From assembly GCA_947245515.1 (NCBI GenBank), contig CAMXQV010000013.1:1-37277 (forward strand): a stretch of DNA of 37,277 nucleotides, given 5' to 3'. This DNA comes from an uncultured Clostridium sp. GTDB taxonomy: Bacteria > Bacillota > Clostridia > TANB77 > CAG-508. The number at the start of each line of letters is the position of its first letter. Within the stretch, counting starts at the first letter, position 1. Shown here piece after piece: positions 15,331 through 23,417 of this stretch. The position numbers and the translations under genes were made by a program. The notes beneath the pieces are model-generated. The model was not told the DNA's origin, ran no database searches, and was given only the letters and a program-made list of their open reading frames with translations.

Positions 15331-15644
15331 AAATTTAAAAAATGTCCTAAAACACCAATAATACTTCCTAAAACAATAGACATTATTATCATTGCTACTG
15401 GACTTTTTTTATCTTCTTTAGAAACTAAAATAATAACTGGAATTGCCATAAGAATAGCAACGACTCCACCTCTTAACCACCATAGGTTGTCAAACCAATT
15501 GATGCCAAAAATAATAAAAGGAACTATCACATAATATGCAAATGCTGATATGCAAGAATATTTATCAACTTTCATTTTAATCATTGGCAATACATCTATT
15601 ACTCCTGCAATTATTCCTATCAATAATGTTAATAAAAAATTCAT
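15324..15644 (-). CDS. small multi-span membrane protein
   Basis: This 106-residue, very hydrophobic protein has segments at about 3-22, 30-50, 56-74 and 82-102. A short Lys/Asp loop (SKEDKKSP) separates the last two. AAAGGAGGAG precedes the ATG. Junction elements lie on both sides, so it looks like a one-gene unit. Family unknown. Confidence 0.6.
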   Translation of the reverse strand: MNFLLTLLIGIIAGVIDVLPMIKMKVDKYSCISAFAYYVIVPFIIFGINWFDNLWWLRGGVVAILMAIPVIILVSKEDKKSPVAMIIMSIVLGSIIGVLGHFLNLM

Positions 15645-15660
15645 TTACTTCTCCTCCTTT

Positions 15661-15742
15661 CTTACAAATTACTATTAGTAAAGATGATTATATCATAAAA
15701 AGTCAATTTTATTCTACACAATTTAATAAATTTTGCAAATTA
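15661..15742 (-). repeat. composite gene-junction element, second copy
   Basis: Read on +: CTTACAAATTACTATTAGTA, then a segment with a TATAAT (- strand, 15692-15687), then CTACACAATTTAATAAATTT followed by TGCAA. It parallels 15231-15330 element by element. Confidence 0.55.
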
Positions 15743-15774
15743 GACAAAATAAAAAGGATATGACTTTCGACAAT

Positions 15775-16023
15775 CTAAAGAGAGAGTATAGAAAAACTTT
15801 CTCTACCAAACTTTCCTTGTATTATATCAAACTCATACTGAATTTGACTTGTATTATTACAATTAGCAAATTTTTTCACAATATCTAAATCGTTTTTGCT
15901 TGTATTATCAATTATTGACTTAGCTGTATTTATTACCACATATAACCATTGTTCTAAATTTATTAGTTGTTTTGGTCTACCTTCTAACTCTGTTTTTATT
16001 TTGTTATATTTTTCATCTTCCAT
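15775..16023 (-). CDS. uncharacterised 82-residue protein
   Basis: This small soluble protein has a helical first half (EQWLYVVINTAKSIIDNTSK) and a short polar second half ending GRESFSILSL. It may be complete or a truncated piece of a longer gene. TATAGGAG precedes the ATG, inside a junction motif. No recognisable family. Confidence 0.45.
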   Translation of the reverse strand: MEDEKYNKIKTELEGRPKQLINLEQWLYVVINTAKSIIDNTSKNDLDIVKKFANCNNTSQIQYEFDIIQGKFGRESFSILSL

Positions 16024-16039
16024 GTTTAATTATCTCCTA

Positions 16040-16080
16040 TAACTTGTATGCTACTTATCGTGTCATTAGCAAATTGTAAT
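16040..16080 (-). repeat. gene-junction motif pair between GNAT and the 82-residue gene
   Basis: TAACTTGTATGCT (16040-16052) and AAATTGTAAT (16071-16080), read on +, lie 18 bp apart. The second abuts the GNAT stop codon, giving TAA followed by ATTACAAT on the - strand. Confidence 0.55.
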
Positions 16081-16557
16081 TTATAAACTACATACCATTA
16101 TATATTCTTGTTCGTTTTCATCAATAATTTTAAATCCAACTTTTTTATACATCTTTACAGCATAATTATTTTTTTGAACAGCTAATGAGGTCTTTTTGTA
16201 ACCCTTATCTTTTAATAGTTGTAACATAGTTTCCATTAATTTTGTTCCTATACCTTTGCCTCTATATTCTTCATATAATGAAATTGCAAAAGATGGTGTA
16301 TTATCATCAATATGCCCATAGTCATTCATTATTCTAGTCCAACAAGCACCAACAATCTTATTATTTAATTCTGCAACAATGCAATTATCATCTTTATAAT
16401 TGCCAAAGTCTTTTACATATACTTGTAATTCTTCGTTATTGATAATTTCTCTTGGTGGCTTTTTCGTTCCTTTTGGAATGAATATTGCTTCATATAAAAA
16501 ATTACCAAGTATATTATGTTCATTTTTTTTAAGTTCTCTTATATTTAGATTATCCAT
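16081..16557 (-). CDS. GNAT-family N-acetyltransferase
   Basis: This 158-residue single-domain acetyltransferase transfers an acetyl group from acetyl-CoA to an amine. Motif A with the acetyl-CoA pyrophosphate loop is clear (SLYEEYRGKGIGTKLMETML), followed by motif B (YKKTSLAVQKNNYAVKMYKK and VGFKII). The N-terminal half defines the substrate and gives no hint of it. ACAGGAG precedes the ATG. Small GNAT genes are common cargo of gene cassettes. Confidence 0.9.
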   Translation of the reverse strand: MDNLNIRELKKNEHNILGNFLYEAIFIPKGTKKPPREIINNEELQVYVKDFGNYKDDNCIVAELNNKIVGACWTRIMNDYGHIDDNTPSFAISLYEEYRGKGIGTKLMETMLQLLKDKGYKKTSLAVQKNNYAVKMYKKVGFKIIDENEQEYIMVCSL

Positions 16558-16677
16558 AATCGTACTCCTGTAATTTTGTAGTTACTTTGTATTTTCCTTT
16601 ATTGCATTTTTACTTTTTTTATATAATAAAAAATTAACAATAAAAACTAATATAGGTGGTACTATCAATGCATACTT

Positions 16678-16896
16678 TTAGAAACAAATTTTATATAATT
16701 CTTTTCCTACTTCTGTTAGCTTTACACCATCTTTTTCTCTATTAAATAATTTTATATCTAGCTGATTTTCTAAATTCAATATTTGTGTACTAATATTTGG
16801 AACAGATACATTTATTTTTTCACTAGCTTCTGAATAACTTTTTGAATTTGCAACAGTACAAAATATTTTATATAAATTTAAATTGATATTAGTCAT
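16678..16896 (-). pseudogene. LysR-family regulator, N-terminal helix-turn-helix only
   Basis: The 72 residues are the LysR DNA-binding domain (LYKIFCTVANSKSYSEASEK, VSVPNISTQILNLENQL, LFNREKDGVKLTEVGKELY). They stop where the linker helix to the effector domain should begin; full proteins have about 300 residues. AGGGGGT precedes the ATG. It is either a truncated gene or an independent small DNA-binding protein. Confidence 0.7.
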
Positions 16897-16904
16897 AATA
16901 CCCC

Positions 16905-17087
16905 CTATAATACTTTTGATAATTCTATTTCTGCTTTCTTTATAAAATAATCATTTGTATCTATTGGAATTTCTAACTCTTTTATCTTTTGCTTTATTTT
17001 GTCTATTGTATGAAGTTCACTATTGTCTTTTACTATTTCTACTTCTATTAGTTGACCTCCACCTTTAATATCATTTTTTGCTAACAT
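16905..17087 (-). pseudogene. unrecognised fragment before the LysR remnant
   Basis: The sixty residues read MLAKNDIKGGGQLIEVEIVK and continue with a Lys/Glu-rich helix to a clean stop. The frame stays open for 12 more codons upstream (NDYKINRISQ precedes the Met), and there is no ribosome binding site. This suggests the C-terminal end of a longer lost gene. It ends eight bases before the LysR start. Confidence 0.35.
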
Positions 17088-17144
17088 TTGGCTAATGCGG
17101 TTTATTTTATAATCATTTATTTACTATCATTACTATTTCTCCTT

Positions 17145-17469
17145 TTATTTTGTTATTTCTTCGTGATAAAAATAATTAACAACTATTGGAGGCTCATTTA
17201 CACCTCTTTTTGCCGAATCATCATTTCTTAAATATTCCAAAGTTTTCTCTTTGCAAAATTCAGCAATTTCTTTATTTAGATTTTTTCTTTCAATAGGTAT
17301 AGAATTATCCATTTCTTTTCTAAATTCTTCATCTAATGTATTGATAGACCAAGAAACTCGTGCCTCTGGAAATGTTTTAATTAAGTCTATATCTCTTACT
17401 ACTAAATCAGATTTTGTGGCAATACTTATTTTGCAGCCACTTCCTTTTTTTGTCTGCTATTTTATTCAT
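17145..17469 (-). pseudogene. frameshifted, internally deleted radical SAM protein remnant
   Basis: Reading starts at the ATG at 17469 (MNKIADKK). One base must be skipped in the run of seven As, after which the frame gives GSGCKISIATKSDLVVRD, then EARVSWSINTLDEEF, and ends with PPIVVNYFYHEEITK. These segments match the middle and end of radical SAM enzymes related to the spore photolyase group, where TKSDLVVRD is typical. The CxxxCxxC cluster-binding part is missing and the middle is shortened. It is non-functional. Confidence 0.65.
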
Positions 17470-17474
17470 TTCTA

Positions 17475-17488
17475 TAACTTGTAGTTTA
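17475..17488 (-). repeat. junction motif copy (TAACTTGTAGTTTA read on +)
   Basis: It lies between the stop of the 139-residue membrane protein and the radical SAM remnant. On the - strand TATAAC and GTTATA form short inverted arms around it. Confidence 0.6.
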
Positions 17489-17491
17489 TCG

Positions 17492-17911
17492 TTATATAAA
17501 ATTTATAATCCCATATAGTAAATGCAATATTGTAAATACTATTATTGGTATTATTGCTATCCAATTTTTAATCTTTATTCCATAAATCAAAAATGATAAA
17601 CAAGGTAACAAGCATAAGCCAATAATTACTATGTTGTTTACCACACCCAAATAATATAATACCCAACACACGAAATATAAAATCAAACTTACTAATGAAT
17701 AAATCCCAATCTTATTATTTTTATCTTTAGAGAAGCATAAGCATATTACCATTATAACTTGAAATACACTAGCAATTAAATCCATTGTTGGTGTAATAGA
17801 TTCTATTCTTAAAATATCATTTGGTGCTTCTATCATAAACCATATAAAATTAGGTATCATTATAAGCATGAATAGTAATAACCCATAAATATTAAATTTA
17901 ATGTTTTTCAT
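17492..17911 (-). CDS. four-span membrane protein of unknown function
   Basis: This 139-residue hydrophobic protein has segments at about 8-27, 44-60, 70-90, 96-112 and 116-136, and few charged residues apart from a KDKNNK loop. GAAAGTGAG is a weak ribosome binding site. It follows the alpha/beta hydrolase gene after 28 bp, with a junction motif between them. No family recognised. Confidence 0.6.
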   Translation of the reverse strand: MKNIKFNIYGLLLFMLIMIPNFIWFMIEAPNDILRIESITPTMDLIASVFQVIMVICLCFSKDKNNKIGIYSLVSLILYFVCWVLYYLGVVNNIVIIGLCLLPCLSFLIYGIKIKNWIAIIPIIVFTILHLLYGIINFI

Positions 17912-17925
17912 ATTTTACTCACTTT

Positions 17926-17939
17926 CAACTTGTAGTTTG
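17926..17939 (-). repeat. junction motif copy (CAACTTGTAGTTTG read on +)
   Basis: It abuts the stop codon of the alpha/beta hydrolase and precedes the next gene. On the - strand it reads CAAACTACAAGTTG. Confidence 0.6.
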
Positions 17940-18908
17940 TTATTGTAATTCATTTATAAATTTTATACTTTCATCATATATTTTTTGATATTCAATATTA
18001 TGAACATAATGAGAACAGTCTAAAAGTTTATATTCTCCATTTTGCTTATTATTTATATAATCAATAATAAATTTTCTCCATTCCTCTTTTGCATATCCTG
18101 TTCCATCTCCATTAGAAATGAAAAATAACATAGGAACATTAGTATTATCAATACTCTCCAATTTTTTTGCATTTTCTTTTATCTGTTTTGTTTCATTTAG
18201 CATTGAAGTAGTTGCAGTCCTTCTATAAAAGATAGTTCTATACAAATCTTTTTCTTCATCTGTTAAATTTCCATCTTTAATTGCAGAAGAAGAATTAACA
18301 ATAGATGGTATAAATCTAGTAAATCCTATATCTGCTCCGAATTTAGTTAAAGAAAGGAGTTTATTATTTATTTTCATATTCTCGTATGATTTAGGAACTG
18401 ATGGATCTAATCCTACGATTCCTTTTATTTCATCTGGATATTTATTTGCCCAATATAATGCTTCAATTCCAGACATAGAATGAGGAAATAAAATATATCT
18501 ATTGTTTTTTATACCTACTTTATTCAACGATTCTCTTGTTTCAAATAAAATTGTATCCATATTTCTATCAATATTACTTACATCGCTAAAACCATAACCT
18601 GCTTTTTCTACTACTGCTATTTGATAATCATTTTCAAATAATGAATATAATGTTTTAAAATCAAGTGTAGGTGAACAAGTTCCTCCTCCAGACATAAATA
18701 CTAATGTTGTATCACTATTAGAATTGCCACTTATATAAACATTTATATTATGATTATTAACCTCAACAATTTTGCCAGTTGTTTTAAATAATTTATCTTC
18801 TTTTTTTAATTTTATTTTATGATTAACAAAACTTATTATCATCAACAATATTATAAGTAAAATAATAACTCCAATTATAATTATACTAATTTTTAAAAAT
18901 TTATTCAT
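17940..18908 (-). CDS. membrane-anchored alpha/beta hydrolase
   Basis: This 322-residue protein has an N-terminal membrane span (about 7-28), so the catalytic part probably sits outside the membrane. The fold shows an oxyanion-type SGGGTCSP (73-80), the nucleophile elbow FPHSMSG with S144, LDPSVPKS after the following strand, and late Asp and His candidates in NGDGTGY and CSHYVH. Such proteins are esterases or peptidase-like hydrolases of unknown substrate. AAGGGGAG precedes the ATG. It is the first gene of the motif-rich block. Confidence 0.85.
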   Translation of the reverse strand: MNKFLKISIIIIGVIILLIILLMIISFVNHKIKLKKEDKLFKTTGKIVEVNNHNINVYISGNSNSDTTLVFMSGGGTCSPTLDFKTLYSLFENDYQIAVVEKAGYGFSDVSNIDRNMDTILFETRESLNKVGIKNNRYILFPHSMSGIEALYWANKYPDEIKGIVGLDPSVPKSYENMKINNKLLSLTKFGADIGFTRFIPSIVNSSSAIKDGNLTDEEKDLYRTIFYRRTATTSMLNETKQIKENAKKLESIDNTNVPMLFFISNGDGTGYAKEEWRKFIIDYINNKQNGEYKLLDCSHYVHNIEYQKIYDESIKFINELQ

Positions 18909-19028
18909 AGTTATCTCCCCTTCAAATAAAGAATTTGTATATACTTTTTTTATATTTTGGAATATCTTATCTTATATTTTTTACTCTCCTATCTTCACTA
19001 CTTCATCAAGTTTTTTGAAAAATAAAAA

Positions 19029-19817
19029 TTATAATACATTATCTTCTCTAGATTCTAATCGTTCTTTTTCAAATTGTATAAATCCTGTTATTAAATCACA
19101 AGTTATAGATTTGTTTTCCCATTCTTCTGGTTGTAAAATATTTTCATTTGAATGTGTTAATAAGAATAAATCATACATTCTTATTAAAGTACTAATAGCA
19201 TTCCCATTTAATCTCCTTATTTTATTAGCTGGTACACCCTTTCCTTCAATTGTATGCATATTTCTTATTGTTTGTCGTTTAGAGTTCTCAAAATTTATAT
19301 CATCAATAATATAATCAACTTGAGCCTTAGCGTCATCTGATAAAGCATTCCATTTTTCTTTCATAACACCATGTAAATCTAGTAGTAAATAAGTTTTGCC
19401 TTTAAAGTACTCATGTGCTATACTATATACCCATTTAGTATATTGTTTTATTTTCATTTCTTTATACATTTTAAATAATAAAGGAAATTCTGTTTTATAA
19501 TATTTTCTATATTCACTTTCGGGAGCTTGAAGAATATTAATTAGAAATCTATTAGCGGTTCCTAAAGTGCCTCTAAATCCTCTTGAAAAAAATACAGCTG
19601 GTTTTTCTTTTCCTGTTACTCCTGAATTTTTCCCATTGTTTAGAGGTAGTAAGCCATTTTTCAATATTCCTCCTTTATTATCTTTTGTTAGTAATTTTTT
19701 TGTATCAGTAAAATGGAAACATAATTCCTCTGAGTTTTCGACTATATCCTCTAATCGCACCAATTTGTTATCGTATGTTCCTCTAAATTCTTTGGCTATT
19801 TTTTCTTTAAAATCCAT
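19029..19817 (-). CDS. uncharacterised 262-residue protein, possibly ADP-ribosyltransferase-like
   Basis: The N-terminal third contains a His in CFHFTDTK (H35), then GGILKNGLLPLNNG and KPAVFFSRGFRG. An H-[FL]-T segment followed by I..GL.P and a VFFS strand recalls the KptA/ADP-ribosyltransferase fold, which uses NAD, but I cannot identify all the catalytic residues. The rest is helical and basic (NKIRRLNGNAISTLIRMYDL). AAGAGGT precedes the ATG. It is last in a co-directional row of unfamiliar genes (19.0-25.4 kb). No toxin or immunity role is shown. Confidence 0.5.
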   Translation of the reverse strand: MDFKEKIAKEFRGTYDNKLVRLEDIVENSEELCFHFTDTKKLLTKDNKGGILKNGLLPLNNGKNSGVTGKEKPAVFFSRGFRGTLGTANRFLINILQAPESEYRKYYKTEFPLLFKMYKEMKIKQYTKWVYSIAHEYFKGKTYLLLDLHGVMKEKWNALSDDAKAQVDYIIDDINFENSKRQTIRNMHTIEGKGVPANKIRRLNGNAISTLIRMYDLFLLTHSNENILQPEEWENKSITCDLITGFIQFEKERLESREDNVL

Positions 19818-19878
19818 ATTAAATACCTCTTCTAAATTTATATTATTATATTAATTTAATGTAATTTATTTATTATTT

Positions 19879-20175
19879 TTACTCTATTAGTAGAATATCA
19901 TATAAATCTACTTCTTTATTATATAATATTCCTGTATATACTTTATATCCTCCTCTAATTAATTCTATTGCAACTATATTTTCATATACTCTACCATAAT
20001 CTAAAAATTTTGTACCTAAACGAACATATCTAAATGCATGATCAGATAAATAATATTTTTCGTCACTATTTAAATACTTTTTACATTTTATATAATATCT
20101 ACTTATTTTATAAAAAGCAAATTCTTCACATAAATATTCAATATAATTTCCAACAGTTTTATTATTAGTTTCCAA
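19879..20175 (-). pseudogene. C-terminal fragment of a DUF4143-type AAA ATPase
   Basis: The ninety-eight residues match the C-terminal domain of ATPases with DUF4143 (KYYLSDHAFRYVRLGTKF, DYGRVYENIVAIELIRGGYK, GILYNKEVDLYD). The AAA ATP-binding part, more than 250 residues, is absent. The frame opens with TTG and has no ribosome binding site. The end also departs from the family. Confidence 0.7.
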
Positions 20176-20208
20176 ATTAATATTACATGCATTTAGTATT
20201 CAGTTGCT

Positions 20209-20781
20209 TTATTTTATCATTACATCCTTATTTTGAGCTTTTCGTTGATTGCTTTTTATATAATTCATTTCAGATGCTAGAGCTGCACGAACACCTTCTT
20301 CTACTGCATCAATTCTAGTTATATAGGCTCCATTTCCAACATCTTGCAATCCTGTACAACCTCTTTTTCTAAGATATTTATCTAGGTCTAGTTCTTGTAT
20401 TTCTTGTATATCTTCTTTTGGAATTGACCATGCACTACTTTTGCCAAAAAAACCTTTTCTAATAGCTTTATTAAATATATAAACAACTTGTTCACTAAAA
20501 AATTCTCCTGGTATGCTTTCATTATCAATACCTGCTTCACAACCAACATAATAATCTACAACAACATCATCTTCATTTAATAATCCTATAAGATTTTTAA
20601 CTCTATTTATTGCACCTTTTGAAGTTTCTCTACCAAATGGTTGGTTTGCAACCCCTGATATTGTTTTTCTAGGAAAAACTTTAATTTGGCTATTAGGAAA
20701 AGCTTTTTCAAAAGCTCTTTTTATTCCATCAATTTTAGCTTCAGAAGTAGTTGCTATACCAATACGAATTAATTTATCCAT
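20209..20781 (-). CDS. DUF84-family nucleoside triphosphatase (inosine/xanthosine triphosphatase-like)
   Basis: This 190-residue protein follows the YjjX/DUF84 pattern: IGIATTSEAKIDGIKRAFEK at the N-terminus, then SGVANQPFGRETSKGAINR, VGCEAGID and a late GNGAYITRIDAVEEGVRAAL. Family members hydrolyse ITP and XTP and so keep deaminated purines out of nucleic acids. GAAGGAGG precedes the ATG. It is 41 bp downstream of the Cys-His-Asp paralogue genes, in the same direction. The company is unusual for a housekeeping enzyme and may mean a role in nucleotide signalling. Confidence 0.75.
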   Translation of the reverse strand: MDKLIRIGIATTSEAKIDGIKRAFEKAFPNSQIKVFPRKTISGVANQPFGRETSKGAINRVKNLIGLLNEDDVVVDYYVGCEAGIDNESIPGEFFSEQVVYIFNKAIRKGFFGKSSAWSIPKEDIQEIQELDLDKYLRKRGCTGLQDVGNGAYITRIDAVEEGVRAALASEMNYIKSNQRKAQNKDVMIK

Positions 20782-20822
20782 TACATTATTCCTCCTTCAA
20801 TACATTACTAAAACGTAACATT

Positions 20823-21908
20823 TCATCTACCATCATATGGATCCTTCTCCCATTCTCTATTCATTTCTTTGAAAGAAATAAATACATCATCCTTTGAAAA
20901 TTTTCTGAAAATTTGATCTAAATTATTTTGTGTTACATCTATTACATATTCAATACCATCTATACAAACTGTTAAACAACGTGTATATCTAGCACCTATT
21001 CCTTTACTTTCCTCAATTTCTTTCCAATATGTATGACGTGAAGTAGGTCCAAATTTTAAATCAATAATTTCCTTTAAATATTCAAAAATACCTGCAGAAT
21101 CAAGGTCATACTTTTCTTTTAATATTTGAATAGTATATTGTATAAATTTTAAATCGTTTAATTGTATTGTTTCCTCTGATACATTATTATCTATGTTTGG
21201 TATTTCAGTTGTAATTGCATCCAAAGAATCACTTTCTTTATTTATATTAGCTTTAGCTAATGCTGTTTTAAATTTATCTGAAGATTCATCAAGTATTATA
21301 ATTCCCTCAAGTGTTAGACCTGTTTTCTTTCGTGTTAAATCTTTTATTTGATTAAAATTATCTATGTCAAGTGTAACACAAAAATCATTACTTACTAATC
21401 CAACCAGATAATGAGTTACAGATTCATCCCAAATAATACAAACCTCATAATTTCTTTTATTTTTTAATGTTTCAAATAATTCAATCAAGCTTTTTGCAAG
21501 AATTCTTGAAATTTCAAAACAATTTCTTCGATTATGTTTTTGTCTTGTTTTCTTCCAGTTTTGGTCTGTATTTCGTCCATAAGAATCTGGTAGAAAAAAC
21601 GTTTCATCATCATACTTTTTTATATAAGATAATACATTGTCATCATATGTATAATCCATACATAATTTTTCATATATTTTTATTATCTTTTCTTCTACAG
21701 AACTTTCTTCTTGCGCAGTTTCCTCAATAAACGGACGTAATTCATCTGGAAGAATCCATTCATCAGCATCTATTGCAACATTTAAGTCTCCTGGGTTTCC
21801 AAATATACGAAATGATTTTGTAGGAGTTGGATCCAAAATTATTGTTATTCTTCTTCTTAATCTTTTTTTTGTTAAATCATTTAATTTCCCAATTTTCGTA
21901 AGATCCAT
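20823..21908 (-). CDS. transglutaminase-like Cys-His-Asp protein, paralogue 1
   Basis: This 361-residue soluble protein is clearly related to its upstream neighbour. Shared blocks are a helix then KLCMDYTYDDNVLSY, SYGRN..W.K, RQKHNRRNCFEISRILAKS with C130, VTHYLVGL with H166, VTLDIDNF with D181, and IKDLTRKKTGLTLEGI. The Cys at a helix start, then His, then Asp on adjacent strands is the order of papain/transglutaminase-fold enzymes. A second shared region (about 275-345, LDSAGIFEYLKEIIDL and a Cys-containing beta segment) is unknown. AGAAAGGA precedes the ATG. It starts 15 bp after the other copy. Enzyme activity is inference. Confidence 0.55.
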   Translation of the reverse strand: MDLTKIGKLNDLTKKRLRRRITIILDPTPTKSFRIFGNPGDLNVAIDADEWILPDELRPFIEETAQEESSVEEKIIKIYEKLCMDYTYDDNVLSYIKKYDDETFFLPDSYGRNTDQNWKKTRQKHNRRNCFEISRILAKSLIELFETLKNKRNYEVCIIWDESVTHYLVGLVSNDFCVTLDIDNFNQIKDLTRKKTGLTLEGIIILDESSDKFKTALAKANINKESDSLDAITTEIPNIDNNVSEETIQLNDLKFIQYTIQILKEKYDLDSAGIFEYLKEIIDLKFGPTSRHTYWKEIEESKGIGARYTRCLTVCIDGIEYVIDVTQNNLDQIFRKFSKDDVFISFKEMNREWEKDPYDGR

Positions 21909-21923
21909 AATTTAAATTCCTTT

Positions 21924-22946
21924 CTACAATCCAAAATATTCATACTCATTTTCTTCAGGCTTAAAAATAAATAGCTTTTTATCCAGCTCATCTATATTTA
22001 CAATTTTAAGTTCTTTTTTAATACTGTCTAATAAATATGTTTTGTTTTCATAATTAAAATATAGACATCTTTCATGACGTTTCTCAATAGCAGTTGGTCG
22101 AGTATCAACTTTCCATATTTTTTCTATATTTATGTCTATATCCTCAATTAAATATCTCATATATTCAAAAAAGCCTTGTGAATCTATATCATATTTTTTT
22201 AAAACATCAATTGATAGCTTGAAAAATTTAATTATATCTTTACTACTATAGTTTGCTCTTGCTTCAGTAATTTTTGGAGGCTCTTCAAATTTATCATTAT
22301 TATATGTATCAATTATCTTCTTAAAATTTCCTGTTTCATCTCTAAAAATGTGTATTCCTTTAAGAGTGAGATTCATTTTAATTCTTGTTAGGTCTTTTAT
22401 ACTTTTAAAATCATCTTGATCTAAAATCATGCTATAATATTTACCTGTTAAGCCAACAACGTAATGAGTATTTTCCCTATCTCCTATTATAACGGCTTCT
22501 AAATCTATAGCATCATCAATTAATAGATTAATTGCTTTAGCATAAAATCTTGAAAATTCATAACAAATTCTTCTATTGTGCTTTTGTCTATTTTTAAACC
22601 ACTCAGGTCCCACTACTCTACCATACCAATCAACAGCAATATATTTTATATTTGTAGAGTCACTTTCATCTCTTCTAAAAAAATATAATACATTTGCATC
22701 ATATATATAATTTGCACATATATATTTATATAGTTCAAAAATCTTATTTTCAATACTTTTAGAATAATCATTTTTTAAATCTGCAATTATCTTTTTTATA
22801 GGTTCCTCTATTTCCCACTTTACTGAATCATATTCAATCCAATCTTCAGTTAACATTCTTTCAGACTCTAATATTATCTTGTAATTACCTTCTATATTTT
22901 GACATATCTCTCCATAAAAATTTTTAATATATTCATCATTTATCAT
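21924..22946 (-). CDS. transglutaminase-like Cys-His-Asp protein, paralogue 2
   Basis: This 340-residue protein is collinear with the next gene. It has ICANYIYDANVLYFF, WYGRVVGPEWFKN, RQKHNRRICYEFSRFYAKAI with C128, NTHYVVGLTG with H161, SMILDQDDF with D176, then IKDLTRIKMNLTLKGI and a C-terminal block with IDSQGFFEYMRYLIED. His-to-Asp spacing is identical in both copies (15) and Cys-to-His is 33 against 36, which supports a conserved active site. No signal peptide or membrane span. AAAGGAG precedes the ATG. It lies between a 96-residue gene and paralogue 1, so all three are probably one transcript. Confidence 0.55.
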   Translation of the reverse strand: MINDEYIKNFYGEICQNIEGNYKIILESERMLTEDWIEYDSVKWEIEEPIKKIIADLKNDYSKSIENKIFELYKYICANYIYDANVLYFFRRDESDSTNIKYIAVDWYGRVVGPEWFKNRQKHNRRICYEFSRFYAKAINLLIDDAIDLEAVIIGDRENTHYVVGLTGKYYSMILDQDDFKSIKDLTRIKMNLTLKGIHIFRDETGNFKKIIDTYNNDKFEEPPKITEARANYSSKDIIKFFKLSIDVLKKYDIDSQGFFEYMRYLIEDIDINIEKIWKVDTRPTAIEKRHERCLYFNYENKTYLLDSIKKELKIVNIDELDKKLFIFKPEENEYEYFGL

Positions 22947-22966
22947 AAAATGCTCCTTTTGTTTAG

Positions 22967-23257
22967 TTAAAATTTTATCCTAATAGCTTTATCATTTGGA
23001 TTTAATTTATTTTCTCTAATCAGTTTATAATATACAAATGGACAAACTAATTTTCTATAAACTCTTTCTAATTCTTCTTTAATAACACCAACACAAATTA
23101 AGATTTTAAATGCATTTTGCTTGCTTATTTTGTAAAAAAAAGCTTCATCTTTTAAAAATTCTTCTATTTTATCATTTTTTTCTGTATTTTCACCTTTATC
23201 TTTTAAAGATCTTTGCATTGCTTCATTCATTACTTTAATTAATATAAACTCGTCCAT
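22967..23257 (-). CDS. uncharacterised 96-residue helical protein
   Basis: This charged, probably all-helical protein (MDEFILIKVMNEAMQRSLKD, EELERVYRKLVCPFVYYKLI) starts the co-directional run of the two Cys-His-Asp proteins, 20 bp upstream of the first. AAAAGGGAG precedes the ATG, and a TATAAT-like box lies in the AT-rich 160 bp upstream. It could be a regulator or partner of the following enzymes. No family recognised. Confidence 0.5.
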   Translation of the reverse strand: MDEFILIKVMNEAMQRSLKDKGENTEKNDKIEEFLKDEAFFYKISKQNAFKILICVGVIKEELERVYRKLVCPFVYYKLIRENKLNPNDKAIRIKF

Positions 23258-23417
23258 AGTAAAATCTCCCTTTTAATAAGATATTATAATTTATTACATA
23301 TCATTTTAACAAAAAAGTCTATAAATTCAATATTCAGCTATTTTACAACTACTAATATTTGCAGAAATGCATTCGGCTACCGATTGTATTACTCCCGAAT
23401 AAGACTTCACAATTATA

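Noticed and set aside
17251..17484. 77-residue ORF on the + strand
   Set aside because: It is antisense to the recognisable radical SAM remnant.
23327..23410. 27-codon frame (GTG start) ending in SSCKIAEY
   Set aside because: No ribosome binding site and too short to judge; it could be the tail of a lost gene, but I cannot support it as a gene.
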